From Oxalobacteraceae bacterium (GTDB taxonomy: Bacteria; Pseudomonadota; Gammaproteobacteria; Burkholderiales; Burkholderiaceae_D), in assembly GCA_021298975.1 (NCBI GenBank), contig JAJTGC010000011.1, forward strand, positions 1 to 42,494: DNA of 42,494 nucleotides. Direction: 5' to 3'. The notes beneath the pieces were generated by a model. It saw nothing but the letters and a program-made list of their open reading frames with translations. It was not told the DNA's origin and searched no databases. This document shows, piece after piece, positions 25,902 to 34,017 of the stretch. How positions within the stretch are numbered: position 1 is the stretch's first letter; each line of letters starts with the position of its first letter. A program made the translations under genes and the position numbers.

Positions 25902-26411
25902 ATGAAAACGCCACAGGGATCTGCTCCAGCCTTTCATCCAGGACGCCATCTGGAAATTTTCGATGGTGCTGTCATCGATCCATATCAGCAACGCGGTAAA
26001 TATGCAGAGCCAACCGTATGCAGCGATTGCGGCGCGGTTTATCAGCAAGGTCGCTGGCAATGGTCATCTGCACCACGGCACGTACAGGTGCATCAGGCCC
26101 GATGTCCCGCCTGTGCTCGTATCCACGAGGCCATGCCGGCGGGTTATCTCACGATCAAGGGTGATTTTGCAAAAGCACATCGTGATGAACTGATACAGCT
26201 GTTGCGCCATCACGAGCAGCGCGAAAAAAATGAACATCCCTTGCAACGCATCATGCGGATTGATGAGCAGCCCGATGCCTGCGAAATCACGACCACCGAT
26301 ATTCATCTGGCCCGCGGCCTGGGCGAGGCACTCGAGCATGCTTATCGGGGCACGCTGCACTACCACTACAACAAGGGCGACTACCTGCTGCGGGTGTTAT
26401 GGGAGCGCTGA
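25902..26411 (+). CDS. BCAM0308-family zinc-ribbon protein
   Basis: The gene encodes 169 residues. Two CxxC pairs, C40-C43 (VCSDCGAVY) and C68-C71 (RCPACARI), probably bind one zinc. C-terminal to them are GYLTIKGDFAKAHRDELIQL and the ending HYHYNKGDYLLRVLWER. I recognise this as the family named after BCAM0308 of Burkholderia cenocepacia, which as I recall lies in the low-oxygen-activated locus; the fold resembles the NMD3-like zinc ribbon. The function is unknown. It is 23 bases upstream of the ribonucleotide reductase gene, so the two are probably cotranscribed. Confidence 0.8.
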   Translation: MKTPQGSAPAFHPGRHLEIFDGAVIDPYQQRGKYAEPTVCSDCGAVYQQGRWQWSSAPRHVQVHQARCPACARIHEAMPAGYLTIKGDFAKAHRDELIQLLRHHEQREKNEHPLQRIMRIDEQPDACEITTTDIHLARGLGEALEHAYRGTLHYHYNKGDYLLRVLWER

Positions 26412-26434
26412 GGTGATTCTATGGGGGGCAGGTC

Positions 26435-28243
26435 ATGACTGATGCGCTGTTATACGAGCCCGTTGCCGATCATGTGTGGCGGCTGCGTTATCGCCTGAAT
26501 GAAAACGGTCATGTCCATGAGCCATCCCTGCAGGCGACCTGGTCGCGAGTCGCACTGGCCTTGTCGGGGCCGGAGCTGCATCAGCGTGATATCTGGTGCG
26601 AGCGTTTCAGAACGGCACTGTCGGATTTTCGTTTTCTGCCCGGCGGACGAATTCTGGCTGGTGCTGGCAGCCAGCGGCGCAACACCCTGTTCAATTGTTT
26701 TGTATCCGGTGCCTTGCACGATTCGATTGATGCTATTTTTTCAACACTCGGCGAAGCCATGGTCACGCTGCAGGAGGGCGGGGGCATCGGCTGTGATTTC
26801 TCTGCGCTGCGTCCGGCGGGCATGCCGGCCCGAGATACGGGCAATATCGCCTCGGGTCCGGTATCTTTTCTGCCGGTATGGAATCAGGCGTGCGCCACAA
26901 TAGCCTCCACCGGAGTGCGGCGGGGTGCCATGATGGCGACCCTGCGCTGCGATCATCCGGACATCGAAGCCTTCATCGAAGCCAAACGCGAGCCCGGCGT
27001 GCTGTCGTATTTTAATCTTTCGGTGCTGGTGTCGGATGCTTTCCTGCGTGCGGTAGAGCGCGATGAGCTGTGGCCGCTGGTGTTTCCTCTGGATGGACGG
27101 CCCGTACCCGCGGGCGCCATGATCTGCGAGCGCATATGGTCGGGATCGATCACGCCTGAGCCTTGCGTCGCCAGCAAGACCGTCTCTGCCCGTGAGTTGT
27201 GGCGCAAGCTGCGCGCAGCCAGCATTGCCTTTGGCGACCCCGGTGTCATCTTTATTGATCGCGTCGAGAGCAGTAACAACCTGTGGTACGCCGAAACCAT
27301 CAGCGCCACCAATCCCTGCGGTGAAGTACCTCTGCCGTCGCATGGGGCCTGTAATCTCGGATCGATCAATCTCACGCAATTCATCGAACATCCTTTCGGT
27401 GCGCATCCAAAAATTGACTTCAAGGCGATCGCGGGTACCACCGCAGTCGCTGTCAGGATGCTCGATAACGTGATCGATATGTCGCATTTCCCGCTCAATG
27501 CACAAAAAAAATCAGCCCGCGGTACGCGCCGGATTGGGCTTGGCATCACGGGTCTGGCGGATGCACTCATCATGCTTGGCCTTCGCTATGATTCCGAATC
27601 CGCACAAGACGTGGCCGCTGCCGTAATGCAAACGATTTGTCATGCAGCCTACCAAAGCTCGATTGATCTGGTACCCGAACGCGGCATGTTTCCTCAGTAC
27701 CGCGCTGCGAAATATCTGGAGAGTGGTTTCGCCCGTTCTTTGCCACCCGCGCTGCGCGACGCCATTCAGCATCAGGGCATACACAACAGTCACCTGACAG
27801 CGATTGCGCCGGCCGGATCGATCAGCCTGCTGGCAAACAATATCTCCAGTGGTGTGGAGCCTGTTCAGGCATTTCATGCGCATCGCAGTTTCAGAGAGGG
27901 GGACGGTATCGAAAGCCGCATACCCGTGCATGATTATGCGTGGACGCTGTTTCGAAAGATGTTCGGCGAGAAGACACCGCTGCCTTCAAGTTTTATCGAG
28001 GCTCGTGATATCGATCCGGTCGATCAACTGAAGCTGCAGGCAGCGCTGCAAGCGCATGTCGATCAGTCCATATCCAAAACCGTGCAATTGCCCGCCGATG
28101 CGGATGTGGATCGTTACGGCCACGTCTTTGATCAGGCCTACCAGCTGGGCTTGAAAGGCTGTACGGTGTTTCGCGCCGGCAGCGACCGCGGTGGCGTCTT
28201 CTGTTCAACGGATACGCAGCAGGTGCCAGACGCTTGTCCATGA
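26435..28243 (+). CDS. nrdJ: Adenosylcobalamin-dependent (class II) ribonucleotide reductase
   Basis: The gene encodes 602 residues, a compact class II enzyme. The active-site motif NPCGEVPLP has Asn293, Cys295 (thiyl radical) and Glu297; Cys88 (NTLFNCFV) and Cys306 (ACNLGSINL) are the likely redox pair. GGGIGCDFSALRP and APAGSISLLANNISSGVEPV are family signatures. The protein makes deoxynucleotides without oxygen, using vitamin B12, which suits anoxic survival. The C-terminal tail is short and ends with Cys590 and Cys601 rather than a CxxC swinging arm. It follows the BCAM0308-family gene; the decayed capA frame overlaps its stop. Confidence 0.9.
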   Translation: MTDALLYEPVADHVWRLRYRLNENGHVHEPSLQATWSRVALALSGPELHQRDIWCERFRTALSDFRFLPGGRILAGAGSQRRNTLFNCFVSGALHDSIDAIFSTLGEAMVTLQEGGGIGCDFSALRPAGMPARDTGNIASGPVSFLPVWNQACATIASTGVRRGAMMATLRCDHPDIEAFIEAKREPGVLSYFNLSVLVSDAFLRAVERDELWPLVFPLDGRPVPAGAMICERIWSGSITPEPCVASKTVSARELWRKLRAASIAFGDPGVIFIDRVESSNNLWYAETISATNPCGEVPLPSHGACNLGSINLTQFIEHPFGAHPKIDFKAIAGTTAVAVRMLDNVIDMSHFPLNAQKKSARGTRRIGLGITGLADALIMLGLRYDSESAQDVAAAVMQTICHAAYQSSIDLVPERGMFPQYRAAKYLESGFARSLPPALRDAIQHQGIHNSHLTAIAPAGSISLLANNISSGVEPVQAFHAHRSFREGDGIESRIPVHDYAWTLFRKMFGEKTPLPSSFIEARDIDPVDQLKLQAALQAHVDQSISKTVQLPADADVDRYGHVFDQAYQLGLKGCTVFRAGSDRGGVFCSTDTQQVPDACP

Positions 28244-28445
28244 GTTCAGTCACTCAGGCACCGGCCTGTGTTCGCGTCATGTTTGGCGGCGACGTCATAC
28301 ACGGACGCGGTGTCGGGGGTTGCATTGAGCGCTGGATTGGGCGCTAGTGGATAAGCCATCCACTGGTGCATGTCGCTTCGTTGATGTGAGGCGCCGATCT
28401 GACCATGGTCAATCTTGAATGTGCGATCGCGGCGTCTGAAGAGGT
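28240..28445 (+). pseudogene. Remnant of a CapA-like (poly-gamma-glutamate synthesis) gene
   Basis: The frame begins with an ATG overlapping the nrdJ stop and reads VRVMFGGDVIHGRGV, then hits TAG at 28345-28347. In the same frame, after a second stop (TGA), it continues as [17 protein letters not shown] (from 28393). Both pieces match the start of CapA-family metallophosphatase-like proteins (GGDV-x3-GRGV and a later VNLECA motif). The remainder of the gene is absent, replaced at about 28446 by a groEL fragment. It looks like a truncated, stop-interrupted relic; not functional. Confidence 0.65.
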
Positions 28446-28661
28446 GATTTCGGCGACAACGCCGCGAACGATCAGTACGGCAATCTGATGCAGATGGGGA
28501 TTATCGATCCGACCAAGGTCACGCGGCTTGCGCTACAGAATGCCGCCTCGGTCGCCAGCCTGATACTGACAACAGATTGTGTCGTGGTTGATCGGCCCGC
28601 GACGGTGGAGGACTTCGGTGCGGCGATGCGACCAGAGCCGGGGATGGCGTTTGCGGGCTGA
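28446..28661 (+). pseudogene. C-terminal fragment of a groEL gene
   Basis: The 72-codon frame reads [20 protein letters not shown], then [20 protein letters not shown] and CVV, the conserved penultimate region of GroEL. It ends in a divergent tail ([18 protein letters not shown]) in place of the usual Gly/Met repeat. A stop codon lies just upstream in frame and no start is present, so ~470 N-terminal residues are missing. It is joined directly to the capA remnant, which points to a deletion between two neighbouring genes, or to import of a broken segment. A full groEL must be elsewhere in the genome. Confidence 0.75.
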
Positions 28662-28670
28662 TGCGTTTTT

Positions 28671-29642
28671 CTATTGATCCCGAAACGATGCGGCAAATGC
28701 TTCGGTAAATTCAGTCAATCGTGTGCGCGGCAAATGATCAATACCCGCTGCCGCCGCTCGGCCGCTGCCGCCGAACAGTGCGCACAGGGTATCGGCACCA
28801 CGCAGCCGGCGCTTTGGTGCCCGTACGCTGATGGTGTAGTCCTGCTGCCGATCGGGGGTGAGCACCGCGTGGGCTTGTTCCGGAAAGGCCGTAGCCAGTT
28901 GATTGGCGAACGCACCCCGTACGCGCCGGCTCGCGGCGGTATCAGGCAGCAGAATGAGGCTACCGACCGCAAGCTCGATGCGCTTCTGATCAAGGTTGGC
29001 TGATGTCAGGTCGGTCGTGCGTGTTGCGCGCAGCCGGGCACACACCGGCTCGCTGGAAAAAAATTTCCAGGGATCCCGGTAGCGACTTAGCCGTTCGTAG
29101 AGACGGCGAGGATGGATGATTAGATCTTCGTCACTGTCGCCGTAGGCGTTGTAGTTCAGGCATTCGCCCAGTTCTTGCAGTAAGGCGAGTTGCGGCGCTG
29201 CCATGCCGGCGGTTGCGCCGAGTGCGCGCGCCTGTTCAGCGAGATTGTCGCCAAACGCTGCGACCACCGCCCAGGGTCGTTGTCGTCCGTGCAGGAAGCG
29301 ATCGACCAGCATGCCGGTGCAGACATCGGGCGTCGTATCGATAATGGCGTGCAAACCGGGCTGAGAAGGCAGCTCACCGGCCTGATGGTGATCGAAGTAA
29401 TCAACGCGGACGCCTTTTTGCAGCAGCGCATCGAGCGCTGTACGGTTGCGTGCCAGGGAAATATCCAGCACCGTGACCCGGTCACCCGCCTCGGCCTGTA
29501 CGCGTTCCAGAAGCGCAATCTCGCGCTTTCGGCCCGTGATCAGCGTTGCCTGTGCCGGCTGCTCCAGCCGCAACTGATGCAGGGCGCAGATGCCATCGGC
29601 ATCGCCATTGAAGACATCGAATTGTCGAGTCGCAGATCGCAT
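28671..29642 (-). CDS. DHH-family phosphoesterase
   Basis: The gene encodes 323 residues. It starts with RQFDVFNGDADGICALHQLR, the metal-binding DxD motif of the DHH superfamily (usual form NGDADG), followed by VTVLDISLARN and the DHH motif in VDYFDHHQAGELP. AVVAAFGDNLAEQARALG and the C-terminal LFGGSGRAAAAGIDHLP correspond to the DHHA1-like part. Such proteins hydrolyse short oligonucleotides or cyclic dinucleotide products; the exact substrate here is unknown. It is convergent with the nrdJ side (9 bases after the groEL relic) and divergent from hsp20. Confidence 0.85.
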   Translation of the reverse strand: MRSATRQFDVFNGDADGICALHQLRLEQPAQATLITGRKREIALLERVQAEAGDRVTVLDISLARNRTALDALLQKGVRVDYFDHHQAGELPSQPGLHAIIDTTPDVCTGMLVDRFLHGRQRPWAVVAAFGDNLAEQARALGATAGMAAPQLALLQELGECLNYNAYGDSDEDLIIHPRRLYERLSRYRDPWKFFSSEPVCARLRATRTTDLTSANLDQKRIELAVGSLILLPDTAASRRVRGAFANQLATAFPEQAHAVLTPDRQQDYTISVRAPKRRLRGADTLCALFGGSGRAAAAGIDHLPRTRLTEFTEAFAASFRDQ

Positions 29643-29923
29643 GTCGGCTTGTGCAGCAGGCGGTTTGGCGCATCATCAACGGCAGTTGCCGGTATCACTT
29701 CAGGTCGACGATCGTCACTCTGGCAGGTGGCAAAACGCAGATTGATGGAAGCGAATGAGCGGTATCGTCAGAGGATTCATGAAGAGCTGCCTTGCGCTCG
29801 CGCATATCGAACTGGTGTGCGATTCGTATGCTGCACAGAGGGTGTGCCCACATGATGGATTGATGCGCAGCACGCTCGCTCATATTTTCGCCAACCCATT
29901 CGCCAACCAATACGAGGTTTTCC
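29643..29923. other. Gap upstream of hsp20
   Basis: The 281 bases between the divergent DHH and hsp20 genes hold no convincing gene. A perfect 10-bp palindrome GACGATCGTC (29707-29716) could be a regulatory site. The direct repeat TTCGCCAACC occurs twice just before the hsp20 ribosome-binding site (about 29888-29907). Confidence 0.35.
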
Positions 29924-30370
29924 ATGGCTAGCAATCTGACACGCTTTGATCCTGTGCGCGAAATTGCACGGTTTGATCCCTTCCGCAACATGGAGGATTT
30001 TATTCGCGACTTTTCCCTGATGCCGGCGCTGCGAGGTATGGAAACGGGACAGGTCATCCGCATGGATATCGCCGAAACTGATACCGCCTACACCATCAAG
30101 GCAGAAGTGCCGGGGGTAAAAAAAGAGGACATCAAAGTCGCCGTCGATGGCAATCAAGTCACGATCAGCGCCGAAACCAAAGAAGAGAAAGAGGAAAAAA
30201 GCCTCAATAGGCTCCGCAGTGAGCGCTACTACGGGCAGCAATACCGCAGTTTTACCCTGCCTCAGGAAGTCGATGACACCAAGTCTCAGGCAAAGTACCA
30301 CGACGGTATTCTGGAAATGACGCTGCCCAAGCGGCCCGGCACCGGGGGCAAGCAGATCACGATTCAATGA
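29924..30370 (+). CDS. Hsp20 small heat-shock protein
   Basis: The gene encodes 148 residues. The alpha-crystallin domain spans about 43-140 (RMDIAETDTAYTIKAEVPGV, then KKEDIKVAVDGNQVTISAET, ending GILEMTLPKRPG). An N-terminal arm with RFDPVREIARFDPFRNMED helps form oligomers. It acts as an ATP-independent cytoplasmic holdase for unfolding proteins. The conserved C-terminal I-x-I appears as KQITIQ. The neighbouring anoxia-type genes suggest expression in low oxygen or stationary phase, besides heat. A strong terminator follows. Confidence 0.93.
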   Translation: MASNLTRFDPVREIARFDPFRNMEDFIRDFSLMPALRGMETGQVIRMDIAETDTAYTIKAEVPGVKKEDIKVAVDGNQVTISAETKEEKEEKSLNRLRSERYYGQQYRSFTLPQEVDDTKSQAKYHDGILEMTLPKRPGTGGKQITIQ

Positions 30371-30454
30371 TATTCACACGCGAAATACTGTCGGAGCGGA
30401 TCCTGTGGCCAGGGGTAACTCCGCACTGACATCAAAATATTCATCAAGAACAAT

Positions 30455-30487
30455 GGGTTACGTTCAAAAGACGTAGCCCTTTTTTTT
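30455..30487 (+). terminator. Rho-independent terminator of hsp20
   Basis: GGGTTACGT (30455-30463) and ACGTAGCCC (30471-30479) form a 9-bp stem with one G-U pair and a 7-base loop, followed directly by eight T (30480-30487). Confidence 0.9.
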
Positions 30488-30588
30488 GAGAGGAAATAGG
30501 CCGCAAGCCTCCCGATTTGGTATTCTCTCGTTGCCGTGAATCAAGCAATCTTGATTTATCGACGAAAAACACATTCTGGAGGTTTGTA

Positions 30589-31632
30589 TTGAGGCACTTT
30601 AGTGGTTCCATCTTCATCGCAATCATCTGCCTGTCGCTCGCCACGTGGTGGGGTTTCGAACATGGGGGAGTGACAGGCGCACTGACCGCGTTCGGGGTTG
30701 CGCTCATCCTCGGCATCATGGAAGTCTCGCTGTCCTTTGATAATGCGGTCGTCAATGCCTCCGTACTCAAAAACTGGGATGAATTCTGGCAGCGGTTATT
30801 TCTGACAGTCGGTATGGTCGTCGCCGTCTTCGGCATGCGGCTGCTTTTCCCGCTGGTGATCGTTGCGCAGACGGCTGATCTGGGTGCTGCCGAGGTCTGG
30901 AACCTCGCTCTGCACAGCCCGCATGAATTTTCAGGTTACCTGACCAAGCATCATGATGAAGTGGCTGCTTTTGGCGGAGTCTTCCTGTTGCTGGTATTCC
31001 TGAATTTTATTTTTGATGAAAACAAGGAGTTGCACTGGCTCGGTCATGTCGAAGCAAAAATGTCCAGCTACGGCAAGATTCAAGCGGTGCCGATCTTCAT
31101 TGCCCTGCTGGTGGTGCTGGGTAGTTTGACGCTGGCGGAGGACTCCAATCATCTGGTGGTGCTGACCGCCGGTGTGTGGGGCATCATCGTGTATGTGGGT
31201 GTCGATATCCTGAGCAATCTGCTGGAAAAAGAAGACGCCGAGGGCGGGGATCTGGCGAAGGTCGTCAAGAGCGGCAGTATCGGTGGTTTTTTGTATCTCG
31301 AGATACTCGATGCATCTTTTTCCTTCGATGGCGTGATCGGTGCTTTTGCCATCACCAACGATGTCGTGATCATCATGCTCGGTCTGGCGATTGGCGCCAT
31401 GTTTGTGCGCTCGACCACGGTCTATCTGGTCAAGCAGGGCACTCTGGACGAGTATGTGTATCTTGAACACGGTGCGCATTATGCGATTGGCATTCTGGCG
31501 CTGATCATGTTCATCACCATGAAATTTCATGTACCCGAGATCATCACCGGACTGATCGGTATCGCTTTCATTGCCGCGTCGGTGTGGTCTTCACTGCACT
31601 ACCGAAAGACGCATGCCGCAGATGATGACTAG
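30589..31632 (+). CDS. DUF475/TerC-like integral membrane protein
   Basis: The gene encodes 347 residues from a TTG at 30589, preceded by GGAGG with a 6-base spacer. An upstream in-frame start at 30517 lies before the ribosome-binding site and was rejected. About eight hydrophobic segments are visible. The family motif EVSLSFDNAVVNA and the later ILDASFSFDGVIGAFAITND carry the acidic and Asn residues typical of the TerC/YjbE group. These proteins are linked to metal (manganese, tellurite) handling at the membrane. It is flanked by the hsp20 terminator and a 25-bp dyad. Specific substrate unknown. Confidence 0.85.
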   Translation: MRHFSGSIFIAIICLSLATWWGFEHGGVTGALTAFGVALILGIMEVSLSFDNAVVNASVLKNWDEFWQRLFLTVGMVVAVFGMRLLFPLVIVAQTADLGAAEVWNLALHSPHEFSGYLTKHHDEVAAFGGVFLLLVFLNFIFDENKELHWLGHVEAKMSSYGKIQAVPIFIALLVVLGSLTLAEDSNHLVVLTAGVWGIIVYVGVDILSNLLEKEDAEGGDLAKVVKSGSIGGFLYLEILDASFSFDGVIGAFAITNDVVIIMLGLAIGAMFVRSTTVYLVKQGTLDEYVYLEHGAHYAIGILALIMFITMKFHVPEIITGLIGIAFIAASVWSSLHYRKTHAADDD

Positions 31633-31715
31633 GCATGCCACGACGCCGGATTGACCGGTGCTTTGAAGACTACGCTCGCCTTCTCTCAAGAGCACATGAA
31701 CGCGCACAGACAACG

Positions 31716-31740
31716 ACGCTGGATCCCCGGGATCCAGCGT
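31716..31740. repeat. Perfect 12-bp dyad in the gap after the DUF475 gene
   Basis: ACGCTGGATCCC (31716-31727) and GGGATCCAGCGT (31729-31740) form a near-continuous palindrome around a single C. It lies between convergent genes and could serve as a bidirectional terminator, but no T-run follows on either strand. Confidence 0.55.
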
Positions 31741-31792
31741 GTGTCGTCGATTACCTGAAAAAATTATTTCTCGTGAACTTGAGCAAGCCTGT

Positions 31793-33955
31793 TCAAGCCT
31801 TGTACTCGAAGCCATGATGCCGTAGCGGCAAAGAGCGAATCCGTTTACCTGTTGCCTTGAACAAGGCATTCATCATCGCAGGAATCACACCGCCAATCGG
31901 CGGTTCGCCGACGCCACCCCAGAAGCCGCCGGTGGGTACCAGTACGGAAATCACCTCGGGTGCGTGCATGATGCGTGCGAGCGGATAGTCGGCAAAATTA
32001 CTCTGCACCACACGACCCTGATCGATCGTGATGTCCTCGAACATCAGCGCCGACAATCCCCAGATCACGCCACCTTCGATCTGTGCCTTGACTGCATCCG
32101 GATGCACCACGTGGCCGCTGTCAATCGCCACGGCCACCCGTTTGACATCAATCACCGAGTCCTTGCTGACGGAGAGTTCGACGGCTGCTGCGGTAAAGCT
32201 GCCGTACGAGTCAACCACCGCAATCCCGCGATGTACACCGTCGGCGGCAGGTTTGTCCCAGCCGATGGCCTTGGCCACGGCATCCAGTACGGCCTGATCT
32301 TTTTTGCCTTCCAGCAGAGGGCGGCGGAACTGGTAGGGATCTTTGCCAGCCGCATGCGCGAGCTCATCAATGAAGCATTCGCGATAAAACGGATTATTGG
32401 TGTGGGCGACCGCACGCCAGAAACCGGGTGGCACATGCAGCTCGCGCATCAGGTATTCATTGGTAAAGTTGGGTACGGCATACGGGTTGTCCCGAAACAC
32501 ACGCGTGTTGATCTGATCGACGCCATCCTTCACAAATTGCGGATACACCGTGATGGCGATTGATTGATCCGACTGCCGTACTTCCCAGCCCACCCAGTTG
32601 CCTTTGTCATCCAGGCCACCGCGCAGTTTCACCAGTGTGACCGGACGATAGCGCCCCTGACGCATGTCTTCTTCGCGCGACCATTGCAGACGCACGGGCG
32701 TGCCTGGCAGGGTTTTGGCGATCTTGACCGCTTGCTTCACATAGTCCTGATGCGGTCCACGTCGGCCAAAGCCGCCGCCGGCATGCATCTTGTGGATATA
32801 CACTTTGTCGAGTGCCAATCCGCCGGATTCGGATGCTGCGGCTGCGGAGGCTTCACCGTTTTGCGTGCCGACCCAGACATCGAGCCGGTCGGCTGTGTAA
32901 ATGGCGGTGGCCGTCTGCGGCTCCATCGTGCAGTGATTGACAAAGCCGGTGGTGTACTCGGCTTCCAGCACCTTGTGCGCGCTGGCGAGTGCGCTGCGGG
33001 CATCGCCATCCTTGCGTGCAATCGGTGCTTCTTTTGCCTCCAGACCCTCGCGCATGTAGGCCATGATGGACGCACTGGAGATATTGCCTTTCACGCCGTT
33101 TTCCCACTCAGCCTTGATGGCTTTGAGTGCCCGGTTCGCCTGCCACCAATTGTCGGCAACGACAGCAATCCATTCCTCCGAGCTCACGATATGCCTCACA
33201 CCCGGCATTTTTTTTGCGGCAGCATCGTCATAGCGTTTCAGAAAACCGCCAAACACCGGGCTTTGCAAGATCGATGCGTGCAACATGCCCGGCAGGCGTA
33301 TGTCGGCCGCATAGACTTGCGAGCCATTGACCTTGGCCGGTATGTCAAAGCGCGCGGGCGATGTGCCGATCAGTTTCCAGTTTTTCGGATCTTTCAATGA
33401 GGGCGAGGCCGGGACTGGCATGGTGGCGGCAAGGCTCGCCAGTTCGCCATAGCGCGCCGTTTTGCCGGACGGGTGGGTCACCACGCCTTGATTCACACGG
33501 CATTCCGACGCAGGTACGTTCCACTGCTGTGCTGCGGCAGCGATCAGCATCTCGCGTGCAGCAGCACCGCCCTGACGTACATATTCGTGTGAATCGCGGA
33601 TGCCGCGACTGCCGCCCGTGGACATGTCCTTGAAAATTCGGTTGCGGCGCATGTGCATGTTCACATCCGCGTATTCAGGCTTGACCTTGTTCCAGTCGCA
33701 TTCCAGCTCTTCGGCCACCAGCTGCGCCAAACCCGTGAAAGAACCCTGACCCAGTTCCGAGCGCGCGATACGGATGATGACGGTGTCATCGGGCTCAATC
33801 ACGATCCAGTGCGTCACCTCCGGCGCGCCACTGGCGTCAGCGGCAAGCGCAGTTCCCGCGGCACCCGCCTGCACGCCCAGGACAAAGGCACCGCTGAGTG
33901 CTGCGGACTGTTTGAGGAAAGTGCGGCGTGGGGAAGGCTTGGATACGGCGGACAT
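31793..33955 (-). CDS. Xanthine dehydrogenase-family molybdopterin-binding subunit (IorB type), solitary
   Basis: The gene encodes 720 residues. The ATG at 33955 has AGGAG 8 bases upstream and gives a twin-arginine signal (SPRRTFLKQSAALSGAFVLG), so the enzyme is folded with its cofactor and exported by Tat. ARSELGQGSFTGLAQLVAEE, HAGGGFGRRGPHQDY and GGFWGGVGEPPIGG are molybdopterin dehydrogenase motifs; the Glu of GVGEPP is the presumed catalytic residue. Members include isoquinoline 1-oxidoreductase beta subunits and aldehyde dehydrogenases, which need a 2Fe-2S subunit. No such gene is adjacent, so its electron partner must be encoded elsewhere. Confidence 0.88.
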   Translation of the reverse strand: MSAVSKPSPRRTFLKQSAALSGAFVLGVQAGAAGTALAADASGAPEVTHWIVIEPDDTVIIRIARSELGQGSFTGLAQLVAEELECDWNKVKPEYADVNMHMRRNRIFKDMSTGGSRGIRDSHEYVRQGGAAAREMLIAAAAQQWNVPASECRVNQGVVTHPSGKTARYGELASLAATMPVPASPSLKDPKNWKLIGTSPARFDIPAKVNGSQVYAADIRLPGMLHASILQSPVFGGFLKRYDDAAAKKMPGVRHIVSSEEWIAVVADNWWQANRALKAIKAEWENGVKGNISSASIMAYMREGLEAKEAPIARKDGDARSALASAHKVLEAEYTTGFVNHCTMEPQTATAIYTADRLDVWVGTQNGEASAAAASESGGLALDKVYIHKMHAGGGFGRRGPHQDYVKQAVKIAKTLPGTPVRLQWSREEDMRQGRYRPVTLVKLRGGLDDKGNWVGWEVRQSDQSIAITVYPQFVKDGVDQINTRVFRDNPYAVPNFTNEYLMRELHVPPGFWRAVAHTNNPFYRECFIDELAHAAGKDPYQFRRPLLEGKKDQAVLDAVAKAIGWDKPAADGVHRGIAVVDSYGSFTAAAVELSVSKDSVIDVKRVAVAIDSGHVVHPDAVKAQIEGGVIWGLSALMFEDITIDQGRVVQSNFADYPLARIMHAPEVISVLVPTGGFWGGVGEPPIGGVIPAMMNALFKATGKRIRSLPLRHHGFEYKA

Positions 33956-34017
33956 GGTCTCGGCTCCTGAGGGTGTGGTTTTTGTTGTGTGCATTCTACC
34001 GTCTGCGCCAGCGCTCT

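Noticed and set aside
26741-27573. Long minus-strand frames inside the ribonucleotide reductase gene
   Set aside because: They are shadows of a gene with all catalytic cysteines; no start signal or family resemblance.
29755-29931. 58-codon frame (MSGIVRGFMK) just before hsp20
   Set aside because: It has no ribosome-binding site or family resemblance and overlaps the hsp20 start; most likely the hsp20 leader.
32564-33400. 278-codon plus-strand frame
   Set aside because: It lies wholly antisense to the molybdopterin subunit gene, with no recognisable domain.
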